Positions 7,822 to 17,680 of a stretch of 64,000 nucleotides of DNA are shown here, piece by piece. The position numbers and the translations under genes were made by a program. Origin of the DNA: Sphingobacteriia bacterium. GTDB taxonomy: Bacteria > Bacteroidota > Bacteroidia > Chitinophagales > Chitinophagaceae. The stretch lies in assembly GCA_015999745.1 (NCBI GenBank), contig JAECQP010000014.1, positions 1 to 64,000 of the forward strand, written 5' to 3'. The notes below the pieces were generated by a model. That model had not been told where the DNA came from, did no database searches, and saw nothing but the letters and a program-made list of their open reading frames with translations. Within the stretch, counting starts at the first letter, position 1. Each line of letters begins with the position of its first letter.

Positions 7822-9870
7822 TTAAAACCAGTTGCTCACTATTAAATCAATCAATTTGATACCGGCAAATGGCACAATGATACCGCCAAGACCATAGATC
7901 AGCAGGTTCCTTCTCAGCAGTGCACTCGCTCCGATTGGTTTATAGGAAACCCCGCGCAAAGCCAGGGGAATAAGCAACGGAATAATAATTGCGTTAAAAA
8001 TTACGGCGGAAAGTATGGCGCTTTCCGGGCTGTGGAGTTGCATAATATTCATTCCCTGTAATGAGGGTAATGATGCAATAAACAATGCAGGAACAATCGC
8101 AAAATATTTAGCCACATCATTGGCAATTGAGAAAGTAGTGAGTGTGCCCCTTGTCATCAGTAACTGCTTCCCGATCTCCACTATCTCGATCAGTTTTGTC
8201 GGATCATTATCCAGGTCAACCATATTACCAGCTTCCCTGGCAGCCTGCGTTCCGCTATTCATGGCCACGCCCACATCCGCCTGGGCCAACGCCGGGGCGT
8301 CATTCGTACCATCCCCCATCATGGCCACCAGCTTTCCGGATTGTTGTTCTTTCCGGATATAATTCATTTTATCTTCCGGCTTTGCTTCTGCAATATAATC
8401 ATCAACCCCGGCCTTGTTGGCTATATACTTTGCCGTTAATGGATTATCACCGGTAACCATCACCGTTTTTACGCCCATTTTTCTCAATCGTTCAAAACGT
8501 TCCCGGATGCCCGGTTTAATGATGTCCTGCAATTCAATCACCCCCAATACCTGTTCGTTTTCACTCACAACAAGCGGAGTACCACCCTCCGCTGCAATCT
8601 GCTTTACCAGGGATTCTGCCTCTTTAGGAAATGGATTTCCAGCCTTGCAAACAATATCCCTGATAGCATCCGCTGCTCCTTTCCTGATACGGGTTTGTGC
8701 AAAATCAATTCCCGAGCTCCTTGTTTCCGCCGAAAAAGGAATGAATGTTGCGTGTTGAACCTGGTGATCCGCCGGGTTCTTACCGGAAAGCTCTATAATG
8801 GATTTCCCTTCAGGTGTTTCATCGGCAAGGGATGCCTGCACAGCGGCCTTTACAAACTGCGCCTTCGTAACACCCTGTACCTCGTAAAAATGGGTGGCTT
8901 TACGGTTTCCGATCGTAATGGTACCAGTCTTATCGAGCAGGAGTGTGTCCAGGTCACCGGCGGTCTCTACCGCTTTACCGCTCTTCGTGATTACATTCGC
9001 TCTCAGGGCCCGGTCCATTCCCGCTATACCAATTGCAGAAAGCAATCCACCGATTGTAGTCGGAATCAGGCAAACAAACAATGAAATAAACGCAGCTATT
9101 GTGATGGGGGTGTTGGCATAATCGGCAAATGGTTTTAGCGTAACACAAACAATAATGAACACAAGGGTAAACCCGGAAAGCAGAATTGTCAGTGCAATCT
9201 CATTCGGCGTTTTCTGCCTGCTTGCTCCTTCCACAAGTGCAATCATCTTATCCAGGAATGATTCGCCGGGCGCGGTGGTAACCCTTACCCTTATTCTGTC
9301 GGACAGTACTTTTGTTCCACCGGTTACAGATGATTTATCCCCACCGGCTTCCCGGATCACCGGTGCAGACTCCCCGGTAATTGCAGACTCGTCGATGGTG
9401 GCCAGCCCCTGCACGATCTCCCCGTCTATTGGAATGATATCCCCTGCTTCACATAGAAAGAGGTCATCTTTCCGGAGTTGGGAGGAAGGCACCAGTTTAA
9501 TTTCTTCCACAAAAATATCACCCGGGGTCTGTATGTATTTAGCAGGTGTTTCCGCTCTTGTTTTTCGCAAAGAGCTGGCCTGGGCCTTGCCTCGCGCTTC
9601 CGCAATTGCTTCCGCAAAATTGGCGAACAGTAAGGTCACCAGGAGGATTGCCGTAATAATTATATTGTAAGTCAGGCTTCCCTGCGAGGTTGTTCCGCCG
9701 GCTGCAATCCAGATACAAACGGCCGTCATTACGATCGTTCCTACCCAAACCGTGAACATCACAGGGTTCCGGAACATGGCCTGGGGTTTTAGTTTGATAA
9801 ATGACTGTTGAAGCGCCTCTCTGAAAAGGCTGCGGTCAAAAAATCCTTTTTTTATATTATGCTTAGACAT
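7822..9870 (-). CDS. kdpB: K+-transporting P-type ATPase subunit B
   Basis: [11 protein letters not shown] phosphorylation motif; [48 protein letters not shown]. Confidence 0.98.
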   Translation of the reverse strand: MSKHNIKKGFFDRSLFREALQQSFIKLKPQAMFRNPVMFTVWVGTIVMTAVCIWIAAGGTTSQGSLTYNIIITAILLVTLLFANFAEAIAEARGKAQASSLRKTRAETPAKYIQTPGDIFVEEIKLVPSSQLRKDDLFLCEAGDIIPIDGEIVQGLATIDESAITGESAPVIREAGGDKSSVTGGTKVLSDRIRVRVTTAPGESFLDKMIALVEGASRQKTPNEIALTILLSGFTLVFIIVCVTLKPFADYANTPITIAAFISLFVCLIPTTIGGLLSAIGIAGMDRALRANVITKSGKAVETAGDLDTLLLDKTGTITIGNRKATHFYEVQGVTKAQFVKAAVQASLADETPEGKSIIELSGKNPADHQVQHATFIPFSAETRSSGIDFAQTRIRKGAADAIRDIVCKAGNPFPKEAESLVKQIAAEGGTPLVVSENEQVLGVIELQDIIKPGIRERFERLRKMGVKTVMVTGDNPLTAKYIANKAGVDDYIAEAKPEDKMNYIRKEQQSGKLVAMMGDGTNDAPALAQADVGVAMNSGTQAAREAGNMVDLDNDPTKLIEIVEIGKQLLMTRGTLTTFSIANDVAKYFAIVPALFIASLPSLQGMNIMQLHSPESAILSAVIFNAIIIPLLIPLALRGVSYKPIGASALLRRNLLIYGLGGIIVPFAGIKLIDLIVSNWF

Positions 9871-9880
9871 ATAATCTGTT

Positions 9881-11581
9881 TTATTTCATTCCAAAATATT
9901 CTGCAATAGGGCCCAGCGACAAGGCAGGGAAAAAACTCAATGCCGCTATGATAACAATGACAGCAAATACCATGATCCCAAAAGTGGCGGTATCGGTTTT
10001 GAGTGTTCCGGCGCTTTCAGGAACATATTTTTTTGCAGACAACATGCCGGCTATCGCTATCGGCCCTATAATAGGCAGGTACCTGGACAACAACATCACT
10101 ATGCCGCAACTGATATTCCAGAACGGGGTATTGTCTCCCAAGCCCTCAAATCCACTGCCATTATTGGCGGATGAAGAAGTATATTCATACAACATTTCAC
10201 TGAACCCGTGACTGCCGGGATTATTGAGCCAGCTTGCATATACTTCCGGGTTATGCGCATAGAGATAAGAAGACAAAGCCGTTCCCGCAAGTATCAGTAA
10301 AGGATGCAGCAAGGCGATCATCGCCGCTATCTTCATTTCCCCGGCTTCCACTTTTTTACCAAGAAACTCCGGCGTACGCCCTACCATGAGCCCGCTGATA
10401 AAAACAGCTATTATGATGAATATGTAGAAGTTGAGGAACCCCACTCCCACGCCTCCGTAAATTGCATTGATCATCATCCCCAGCATGGCAAACATCCCTG
10501 TGAGCGGGGTCAGGCTATCATGCATGGCATTAACGGAACCATTGGATGTTGCGGTTGTTGTTATGGCCCAGAAGGCAGAAGCTACCGAACCGAACCGCAC
10601 TTCCTTGCCCTCCATACTTCCCATCGGCTGGGATATTCCCATCCGGGCAATAGCCGGATTACCGGCTGATTCCTGGTAAATGGAAGGTATCAGCAATAAG
10701 AGAAACCCAACCGTCATTACACCAAATACCATCCATGCAAACCTTTTCCTTTTCAGGATATATCCAAGCGCAAAGATCATCGCAATCGGAATCAGGATAA
10801 TAGCTATGTTCTCTACAATATTGGTAACATAGTTCGGGTTTTCCAGCGGGTGCGCCGAATTCACGCCGAAAAAGCCCCCGCCATTGGTGCCCAGTTGTTT
10901 AATGGCTACCATTGCTGCAGCCGGCCCCCTGGATACATGCACCGTATCTCCCTGCAGCGACACAAACTGATCCTTTCCTTTGAATGTCATTGGTGTGCCG
11001 TTCACTAATAAAATGACAGCCACTGCAATAGACAAAGGAAGCAATACCCTCGTACAGCTTTTAACAAAAAAATGATAGAAATTGCCCAATTTGCCCGTAG
11101 TTCCTTCCCGCATAGCCAGGAACACTACGGCACAGGCCGCCATTCCTATTCCGGCGCTGATAAACTGAAAAAGCATCAATACCAACTGCCCCAGGTACGA
11201 AACACCGGTCTCTCCGCTGTAGTGCTGGAGGTTGGTATTGCTCACAAAACTCACGGTGGTGTTAAATGCCAGGTCTGCACTCATAGAAGGGTTGGCATCC
11301 GGGTTCAACGGCAACCAGCTCATATTCATCAGCACGAACATGGAAAAGAAAAACCACAACAGATTGATGGTCAGCAATGCCGCCAGATGCTGTTTCCAGC
11401 TCATTTCCCTGGACGGGTCTATTCCGGAGAATTTGAATATTGCTTTATCCAACGGGTTGAACAGTCTATCTGCCCATGTCCGGTCTCCCGAGTAAATCTT
11501 ACCGATGTATCGCCCAAGGGGAAGGGCCAGTAGTACGGCACCAATGAACATCATAATGATGCCTGAAATTTCCATGGTCAT
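9881..11581 (-). CDS. kdpA: K+-transporting ATPase subunit A
   Basis: KdpA selectivity-filter regions e.g. [57 protein letters not shown]. Confidence 0.97.
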   Translation of the reverse strand: MTMEISGIIMMFIGAVLLALPLGRYIGKIYSGDRTWADRLFNPLDKAIFKFSGIDPSREMSWKQHLAALLTINLLWFFFSMFVLMNMSWLPLNPDANPSMSADLAFNTTVSFVSNTNLQHYSGETGVSYLGQLVLMLFQFISAGIGMAACAVVFLAMREGTTGKLGNFYHFFVKSCTRVLLPLSIAVAVILLVNGTPMTFKGKDQFVSLQGDTVHVSRGPAAAMVAIKQLGTNGGGFFGVNSAHPLENPNYVTNIVENIAIILIPIAMIFALGYILKRKRFAWMVFGVMTVGFLLLLIPSIYQESAGNPAIARMGISQPMGSMEGKEVRFGSVASAFWAITTTATSNGSVNAMHDSLTPLTGMFAMLGMMINAIYGGVGVGFLNFYIFIIIAVFISGLMVGRTPEFLGKKVEAGEMKIAAMIALLHPLLILAGTALSSYLYAHNPEVYASWLNNPGSHGFSEMLYEYTSSSANNGSGFEGLGDNTPFWNISCGIVMLLSRYLPIIGPIAIAGMLSAKKYVPESAGTLKTDTATFGIMVFAVIVIIAALSFFPALSLGPIAEYFGMK

Positions 11582-11584
11582 TGT

Positions 11585-11662
11585 TTAAAATTTTTCAGGT
11601 TTAACTAATACATAGCAGAGGTATACAAATACCAGTACCGCTATCACAAATAAGTAGATCAT
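11585..11662 (-). CDS. kdpF: KdpF small membrane subunit (25 aa)
   Basis: Not in ORF track (short). Translates MIYLFVIAVLVFVYLCYVLVKPEKF*; immediately upstream of kdpA. Confidence 0.85.
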   Translation of the reverse strand: MIYLFVIAVLVFVYLCYVLVKPEKF

Positions 11663-11684
11663 ATCATTTGGTTTGTTACAGGCA

Positions 11685-11701
11685 GGCCAAAAAGATGCCA
11701 G
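11685..11701 (-). promoter_or_regulatory. Candidate sigma-54 (-24/-12) promoter of kdp operon
   Basis: Minus strand CTGGCATCTTTTTGGCC retains GG-N10-GC and the TGGCA element, 22 nt upstream of kdpF ATG; adjacent gene encodes a sigma-54 activator. -12 element imperfect (TGGC vs TTGC). Confidence 0.45.
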
Positions 11702-11790
11702 CAACAAACCAAACGGGCATAAAACCTGAAAAACCTTACCGGATATGCATTATAACAGGAACAATCCCCGAACGGGTACAGGGCTGAATG

Positions 11791-11823
11791 AAAAAGACCC
11801 TTCCATTTTGGAAAGGTCTTTTT
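11791..11823. terminator. Inverted repeat/terminator between the sigma-54 regulator and kdp operon
   Basis: AAAAAGACCCTTCCATTTTGGAAAGGTCTTTTT; stem with one mismatch and A/T flanks on both strands. Confidence 0.65.
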
Positions 11824-11839
11824 CATTTTGGCAGACAAA

Positions 11840-13255
11840 TCAGATATGATACTCTTCCATTTTCCGGTACAGGGTGGTAAGGCCAATACCTAACAACTCC
11901 GCTGTTTTTGTTTTATTCCCTTTTGTATGCTCCAATACTTTCCGGATATGCATTTTTTCTACCTCCGCCAGTGATAAACCCCGGGATAAGGAATTGTCCT
12001 GTTGCTGAATATCATAAGGGAGTTGAGCCGGCAATATAGCTGTATCATCGGCCAGTATAGCCGCTCTTTCCAGCACGTTTTTCAACTCCCGTATATTCCC
12101 TTTCCATTGGTTTTGTTTCAGGAGTTGCAGAGAGTCGGGGTGGAGCCTAAACAAAGCCCCCCCTTCCTTTAAGGCATATTTGGCTAAAAAATGACTGGCT
12201 AATGCAGCTATATCTTCACTTCGTTCACGTAAAGCCGGAAGGCAGATCGTAAAGCCGTTAATACGGTAATATAAATCCGCCCTAAAGCGCCCGTTTTCGA
12301 TTTCCGCTTCCAGATCTCTGTTCGTAGCCGCAATAATCCGGATATCCACTTTGGTTGCTTTTTCATCACCCAGCCTGATGAATTCTCCGTTCTCCAGTAC
12401 CCGAAGCAGTTTTGCCTGCAGCTCAATATTCATTTCCCCGATCTCATCGAGAAAAAGAGTTCCTTTATCTGCTAATTGAATGAGCCCTTTTTTCTCTCTG
12501 GAAGCGCCGGTATAGGCCCCTGCCTTATAACCAAACAACTCTCCTTCCAGGAGATCCCTGGTAAATGCGCTGCAATTGATCGCTATAAATGCCTGTTCCG
12601 CTCTCTTTCCGGCGGCATGTATTGCACCGGCAAACACTTCCTTACCTGTACCGGTCTCTCCCAGAAGCAATACGCTATTATCAGTTGCCGCAATCCGCCT
12701 GGCCAGGTTAATCGCATTTTTAATCAGGGGGCTATTTCCGATAATATCTTCAAATTGATATCCACCATTTTTTTTAATACGGATGGCTGCTTTTTTTTCT
12801 GCGTTAATTTTATTGGCGGCCTGGTGAAGAAGGGGGATAATACGATCATTGTCATTCCCCTTTGTAATATAATCAAAGGCTCCGTTCTTGATCGACTGCA
12901 CCCCGTCTGCAATATTTCCGTATGCAGTCAATAAAATACATTCGAGCGCCGGAAATTCATGCCTGACCTGTTTTACAAAATCAACACCGCTTCCATCGGG
13001 CAGCTTAACATCGCATAACACTATATCAATGGCTTTATGCTGCAAAACAGATAAGCCTGATTTCAGTGTCCCCGCCTCCTCTACTATAAACCCCTCCAGG
13101 CCGATTAATCTTGCCAGCAGCTTACGCAAAGGCGCTTCATCATCTATAAGCAGTATATTCAAGTTTTTTTCTAAAATTAAACATTCTATCCTACTAATAT
13201 CCGGATTAAAAGATATTAGACAATTAAGTACATTCATGTTCAGAACCGGAAGCAT
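11840..13255 (-). CDS. Sigma-54-dependent response regulator (receiver-AAA+-Fis HTH; NtrC family)
   Basis: NILLIDDEAPLRKLLARL receiver; GETGTGKEVFAGAIH, GELFGYKAGAYTGA (GAFTGA-type loop), C-terminal HTH GNKTKTAELLGIGLTTLYRKMEEY. True start may lie downstream of 13255. Confidence 0.93.
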   Translation of the reverse strand: MLPVLNMNVLNCLISFNPDISRIECLILEKNLNILLIDDEAPLRKLLARLIGLEGFIVEEAGTLKSGLSVLQHKAIDIVLCDVKLPDGSGVDFVKQVRHEFPALECILLTAYGNIADGVQSIKNGAFDYITKGNDNDRIIPLLHQAANKINAEKKAAIRIKKNGGYQFEDIIGNSPLIKNAINLARRIAATDNSVLLLGETGTGKEVFAGAIHAAGKRAEQAFIAINCSAFTRDLLEGELFGYKAGAYTGASREKKGLIQLADKGTLFLDEIGEMNIELQAKLLRVLENGEFIRLGDEKATKVDIRIIAATNRDLEAEIENGRFRADLYYRINGFTICLPALRERSEDIAALASHFLAKYALKEGGALFRLHPDSLQLLKQNQWKGNIRELKNVLERAAILADDTAILPAQLPYDIQQQDNSLSRGLSLAEVEKMHIRKVLEHTKGNKTKTAELLGIGLTTLYRKMEEYHI

Positions 13256-13258
13256 CGT

Positions 13259-14497
13259 ATGAGTAACCTGGCAGCAAAGTCAACAAAAGCAGACCGCCCT
13301 CTTCCCAAAAGCGTCCTGGCCGGGTATTCCGCCCAAAACAAGGTTACACTGGTGCGTGGGGGCAAGGATTATTTCGACCTGCTGCTAAGCATGATCAACC
13401 GGGCTGTCCATACCATTCACCTGCAAACCTATATTTACGACGACGATGAAACCGGTAAAATGGTGGCTGAAGCCTTAAAGGCTGCCGCCAAAAGAAACGT
13501 AGCTGTTTTTCTGATGGTAGACGGTTATGCTTCACAAATCCTTTCCACTGCTTTTATCCATGAGTTGAAAGCGGCAGGGATCCGCTTTCGTTTTTTTGAG
13601 CCCTTATTCAAAAGCCGGAATTTTTATTTCGGGAGAAGAATGCATCACAAAATACTGGTAACGGATGCCCGATACGCCATTACCGGCGGCAGCAATATCG
13701 CCGATCGGTACAACGACATGCCCAATAGTCCGGCCTGGCTGGATTATACAGTATATGTGGAAGGAGAAGTGGCCAGGGAACTCTGCATATTGTGCCAGCG
13801 AACCTGGAGAGGTTTTCCGACCGAAATGAATACCAGCGCCTGTGCGTTAAGCCCGGAAGTTTTTCACTTTCCGGATCAGGAAACCAGCAAAGTAAGGATG
13901 CGGCGCAACGACTGGGTAAGAAGAAAAAATGAGATCTCCAATACCTATATTGAAATGTTAGCCTATGCCCAAACGCATATCACCATCCTTTGCAGTTATT
14001 TCTTACCAGGGAGGGCCATTACCCGTTTATTAAAAAGTGCAGCAAAAAGAGGTATCGAGATCAAGGTGATCACTGCCGGCAGGTCCGATATCATGATCTC
14101 TAAACATGCAGAACGCTGGTTATACGACATGCTGCTCCGGTATAACATAAAAATATACGAATACCAGCCGGCCATCCTGCACGCTAAGCTTGCATCCTGC
14201 GACGGGGAATGGGTGACCATCGGCTCCTATAATGTAAACAATATCAGTGCCTACGCCAGCCTGGAACTGAACCTGGATATCAGGAACAACGTCTTTGCCG
14301 CCAGCGTGGAAGAAGAACTGAAGGTTCTGATTGAAAATAACTGTATTCCTATTACCGCAGAACTCCATTCCCACAAAACCAACCTGTTCATCCAGTTTTT
14401 TCGCTGGGTCTGCTACCATACCATCAGCCTCATTTTTACAATGGTTACTTTTTATTATAAAAGAATCGACCCTTCCGGTATCCGGAAAACTGATTAA
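13259..14497 (+). CDS. Phospholipase D / cardiolipin synthase family protein
   Basis: Two HKD motifs: HHKILVTDARYAITGGSNIADRY and HAKLASCDGEWVTIGSYNVN. Confidence 0.92.
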   Translation: MSNLAAKSTKADRPLPKSVLAGYSAQNKVTLVRGGKDYFDLLLSMINRAVHTIHLQTYIYDDDETGKMVAEALKAAAKRNVAVFLMVDGYASQILSTAFIHELKAAGIRFRFFEPLFKSRNFYFGRRMHHKILVTDARYAITGGSNIADRYNDMPNSPAWLDYTVYVEGEVARELCILCQRTWRGFPTEMNTSACALSPEVFHFPDQETSKVRMRRNDWVRRKNEISNTYIEMLAYAQTHITILCSYFLPGRAITRLLKSAAKRGIEIKVITAGRSDIMISKHAERWLYDMLLRYNIKIYEYQPAILHAKLASCDGEWVTIGSYNVNNISAYASLELNLDIRNNVFAASVEEELKVLIENNCIPITAELHSHKTNLFIQFFRWVCYHTISLIFTMVTFYYKRIDPSGIRKTD

Positions 14498-15300
14498 ATA
14501 CATTTAAGCTGCCCCACGAGGTTTCGCTTCAGTTGATTTTTTTGTACCACACAAATATCTCTCAACCGTTCCAGTCCTTTTTTTTCGGTTGCCGGCAAAC
14601 CCTTCAGGTGGAAAGCATTCAACAGGCGGATTTCAGTGGCCAGATCCTGGAATTTCCCCAGTTCATCCAGCAGGGAATTGAATGAATTCTGTGAAATTTC
14701 CGCCGGCAGTTTTTCTTTTTTCGCTGCAATGCCTGCTGCATCTGTTGCATTGATGTTGTAATACAGGTCTTTCAGCAGTTTCCTGATCTGGTGAATATTG
14801 GTATCGGTAAACTTCCCCAAATTTACCAGTTGTCGCACTGCATCCTGTTGTTGCTTTACATATCGGTGGAACTGCTTCTTTGAGAAAGAATCCGGAAGAG
14901 ACCGCATTGTTTTTTTTACATCCGCAGCAATGATGGTTTCAGCAAATCCCGCACGCAGTTCCTTTTTAAGAAGCGCTGTTTGTTGTTTTAAATGAAGCAA
15001 GTAGGTTCCGGGGGGTCGTTGCTGACCACGGTATGCGTTTTGGAGTTGTCGCCGGTGCAATTGCAAATCCCTGATAGAACCGCAAAGGCGGTAAGTTGCT
15101 TTGAGTTGCTTCGTTACCGGCATCTGCGCAGGTGCGGCTTCCCGGCTCATTGTCATTCGCAGGAAAGCACGCAGTTTTTTATAGTTTACCCTGAACTGAT
15201 GAATGGATGTTACTCCATAGCCCGGCAACAGCTGTTGGTAATAAAGCTTCAGTTCATGGTAATAACCCTTCACCACCCGCCTTATCTGCTTTTTGTTCAT
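14494..15300 (-). CDS. CHAD domain-containing protein
   Basis: IHQFRVNYKKLRAFLRM and second IHQIRKLLKDLYY: conserved HxxR...K(R) CHAD repeats. Confidence 0.85.
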   Translation of the reverse strand: MNKKQIRRVVKGYYHELKLYYQQLLPGYGVTSIHQFRVNYKKLRAFLRMTMSREAAPAQMPVTKQLKATYRLCGSIRDLQLHRRQLQNAYRGQQRPPGTYLLHLKQQTALLKKELRAGFAETIIAADVKKTMRSLPDSFSKKQFHRYVKQQQDAVRQLVNLGKFTDTNIHQIRKLLKDLYYNINATDAAGIAAKKEKLPAEISQNSFNSLLDELGKFQDLATEIRLLNAFHLKGLPATEKKGLERLRDICVVQKNQLKRNLVGQLKCI

Positions 15301-15334
15301 AGGGTAATTTGTCTTAAATTTAATACATATTATT

Positions 15335-16357
15335 ATGATACCCTATTCTGCTGCAATTCCTGCCAGAAACCGCGTTCTGTCGGTCATCTTCAGTCAAATG
15401 GCAGATTGCTATCGCTATCTGGGGAACGAAGAACGCTTTCGGGCCATTGCCTACGATAACGTTGCCAAAACGTTGTTGAATATGAAGGAGGATATTATTG
15501 CCTACAACAATAACCTTCCCGCACTGGACAACATCAGGGGCATCGGAGAAAGCATTGCTGAAAAAATCATAGAGTTTCTGCATACCGGGCAAGTGCACAC
15601 ATTTGAGGAGCTCAAAAAAAAGGTTCCTTTTGAATTACTAGAGCTGATGCATGTGAACGGGATCGGTGCGGCTACACTAAGGGTACTGCACGAATCTCTC
15701 GGTATTCGCAATAAAGAGGAATTGATTACCGCATTGCAAACGCACCAGCTGGAAAAAGTAAAGGGATTTGGGCAGCAGAAAATAGAAAACCTTCAACGGG
15801 CGCTCAAGCTGTACAGGGAAAGTAAACGCATGTTGCTGAAAGATGCGCTCAAAATCGGGAATGATATTATCAACTGCATCAGAAAAATTCCGGGCGTTGA
15901 ACAGGCGTCCCTTGCAGGAAGCCTGCGCAGAAAAAAAGACACCATCGGCGATATTGATATTGTCATTGAAGCTGAACCCCGAAAGCGTAAGCGGATTATT
16001 GAACAGTTCGTTAAACTACCCACTATAAAACGGATACTGGTGAAAGGCCCCACCAAAGTAAGTGTATTGCTTCTCAAAGGAGATGTTCAGGTAGACTGCA
16101 GGCTGGTAAGCAAAGATGAATTTGGAGCGGCCCTGCTCTATTTCACCGGCAATAAAGAACATAATATCAAACTCAGGACCCTTGCAAAAGAGCGGGGATA
16201 TAAGATCAATGAGTACGGAATCTTCCATCTTAAAACCCACCGGAAAATGGCGGGGGCCACAGAAGAAGACATGTATGCATTTTTACAGATGAAATTTATT
16301 CCCCCGGAGCAACGGCTCAACAAAGGGGAAATAGAACAGGCCGTGATCCGCAAATAA
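15335..16357 (+). CDS. DNA polymerase X family (HhH + PolX palm/thumb), lacking PHP domain
   Basis: N-terminal 8-kDa/HhH IRGIGESIAEKIIEFL, VNGIGAATLRVL, GFGQQKIENL; palm GDIDIVIEA and VQVDCRLV catalytic Asp residues; thumb EYGIF...PPEQRLNKGEIE; ends where PHP would start. Confidence 0.85.
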   Translation: MIPYSAAIPARNRVLSVIFSQMADCYRYLGNEERFRAIAYDNVAKTLLNMKEDIIAYNNNLPALDNIRGIGESIAEKIIEFLHTGQVHTFEELKKKVPFELLELMHVNGIGAATLRVLHESLGIRNKEELITALQTHQLEKVKGFGQQKIENLQRALKLYRESKRMLLKDALKIGNDIINCIRKIPGVEQASLAGSLRRKKDTIGDIDIVIEAEPRKRKRIIEQFVKLPTIKRILVKGPTKVSVLLLKGDVQVDCRLVSKDEFGAALLYFTGNKEHNIKLRTLAKERGYKINEYGIFHLKTHRKMAGATEEDMYAFLQMKFIPPEQRLNKGEIEQAVIRK

Positions 16358-16383
16358 AATGTACTTCGCACCGGCAGCACCCA

Positions 16384-17394
16384 TCAATTTCCCCTGACCC
16401 GTCGCATCAACGATTCTACAGTTTCCAGGTTCCATCCCCTGAATCTTCCCCGCTGTACCACCAGTTTATTGTCGTTGCGGTGATTCAGGAAAAAATGGAA
16501 CACAAATCTTCCCCGCTTCGATTGCCACCCAAGCATCTGCCCAAAACGGAGGTCATTGAACACCAGCGTATCGCCCCATTTTTCCACTGTATAGAACTGT
16601 TGCGAAAAACGGATCAATTGATCTACATCCCGGTGATCATGCACTTCTTTCAGCAGGGAATCATTGCGCGAAAAAAATTCAAACTCCATTTGCTTCCCGG
16701 TATCAAATACCGAATGAAACCCTACATAATAGCCGGTATCGGTTCCTGCTACCACATACCATAACCAGTTTTGTAACGGCGCCGGCGTGCTCAGGTAACG
16801 GGTGTACGCTATCTTTTGCGCTTTAAACACCTGTTTGATCTCCTGGTCGGTCTGGTATTTATTGAACAAACAATACAGGAGATATACGGCACTCATGCCT
16901 AATCCAAACCGCCACCAGTTTTTTCGTAGCGCCGACCTTCTCCCCAGGTATATGAGTACAAGGCAGGCGACCAGCGACCAGATGGAGAACAGGGGATCTG
17001 CTACATAAATGGCATTGAAGGAAACCCGGTAATGACTGAAGGGTTCGAACCAGCCAACCCCGTAATTATTAAAGGCATCAATAAAGATATGCAGGAAGAT
17101 GGCCGTACCAAAGAACCCCATCCAGGGCCAGAACCGGATATTATGCGGCCGGTGTAATTTTTCCGCCAGCATGGCTAACAAGGGCGTAAGGATAGCACAA
17201 AAAAGAAATGAGTGCGTAAAGCCCCGATGCGCCAGCAGATTAGCGGAGGTTTCCATCCAGAATGCCGAAACAAAATCTATATCCGGGATACTTTGCGCCA
17301 TCGCGCCCCAGAGCATCGCTTTTTTGCCCAGTTTTTTTCCGGCAAAGGCCTCGCCCATACAGGCTCCCAGGGCTAGATGGGTGAAAGAATCCAT
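16384..17394 (-). CDS. Membrane-bound metal-dependent hydrolase (YbcI/DUF457-like)
   Basis: MDSFTHLALGACMGEAF... HRGFTHSFLF... HIFIDAFNNYG. Confidence 0.85.
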   Translation of the reverse strand: MDSFTHLALGACMGEAFAGKKLGKKAMLWGAMAQSIPDIDFVSAFWMETSANLLAHRGFTHSFLFCAILTPLLAMLAEKLHRPHNIRFWPWMGFFGTAIFLHIFIDAFNNYGVGWFEPFSHYRVSFNAIYVADPLFSIWSLVACLVLIYLGRRSALRKNWWRFGLGMSAVYLLYCLFNKYQTDQEIKQVFKAQKIAYTRYLSTPAPLQNWLWYVVAGTDTGYYVGFHSVFDTGKQMEFEFFSRNDSLLKEVHDHRDVDQLIRFSQQFYTVEKWGDTLVFNDLRFGQMLGWQSKRGRFVFHFFLNHRNDNKLVVQRGRFRGWNLETVESLMRRVRGN

Positions 17395-17641
17395 ATTTCA
17401 GCGCATTTGTTTATCCATTTCAAGGTACTTTAAAAGGTACAAAATGTTCTCCGGCGCAGTAAAAAACCCGGCATTTTAATCCCTCAACAGGGATTTCGAA
17501 ATAAAAACCGGGATACTCTTTTCCATCAAAAAACATAAAAAGATGATTATCAGCATGTTAAATTCAAATTGCGAGCCTTCCGGCATAGGCCGGCAAACCA
17601 GTAAAACCCGCTTTAGGGGCGGTTCTTATATACGAATCCCT

Positions 17642-17649
17642 TACCTTTG
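17642..17649 (+). promoter_or_regulatory. Bacteroidota -7 element (TACCTTTG) upstream of trigger factor
   Basis: TACCTTTG matches TAnnTTTG, 32 nt before ATG. Confidence 0.45.
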
Positions 17650-17680
17650 CAGCCCGAAAATCAAGTTTTAAAAAATCGTT

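Noticed and set aside
17452-17520. Several short inverted repeats between the hydrolase and tig
   Set aside because: AATCCCT/AGGGATT and CCCGG/CCGGG pairs are short, with no coherent single structure or strong T-tract assignment.
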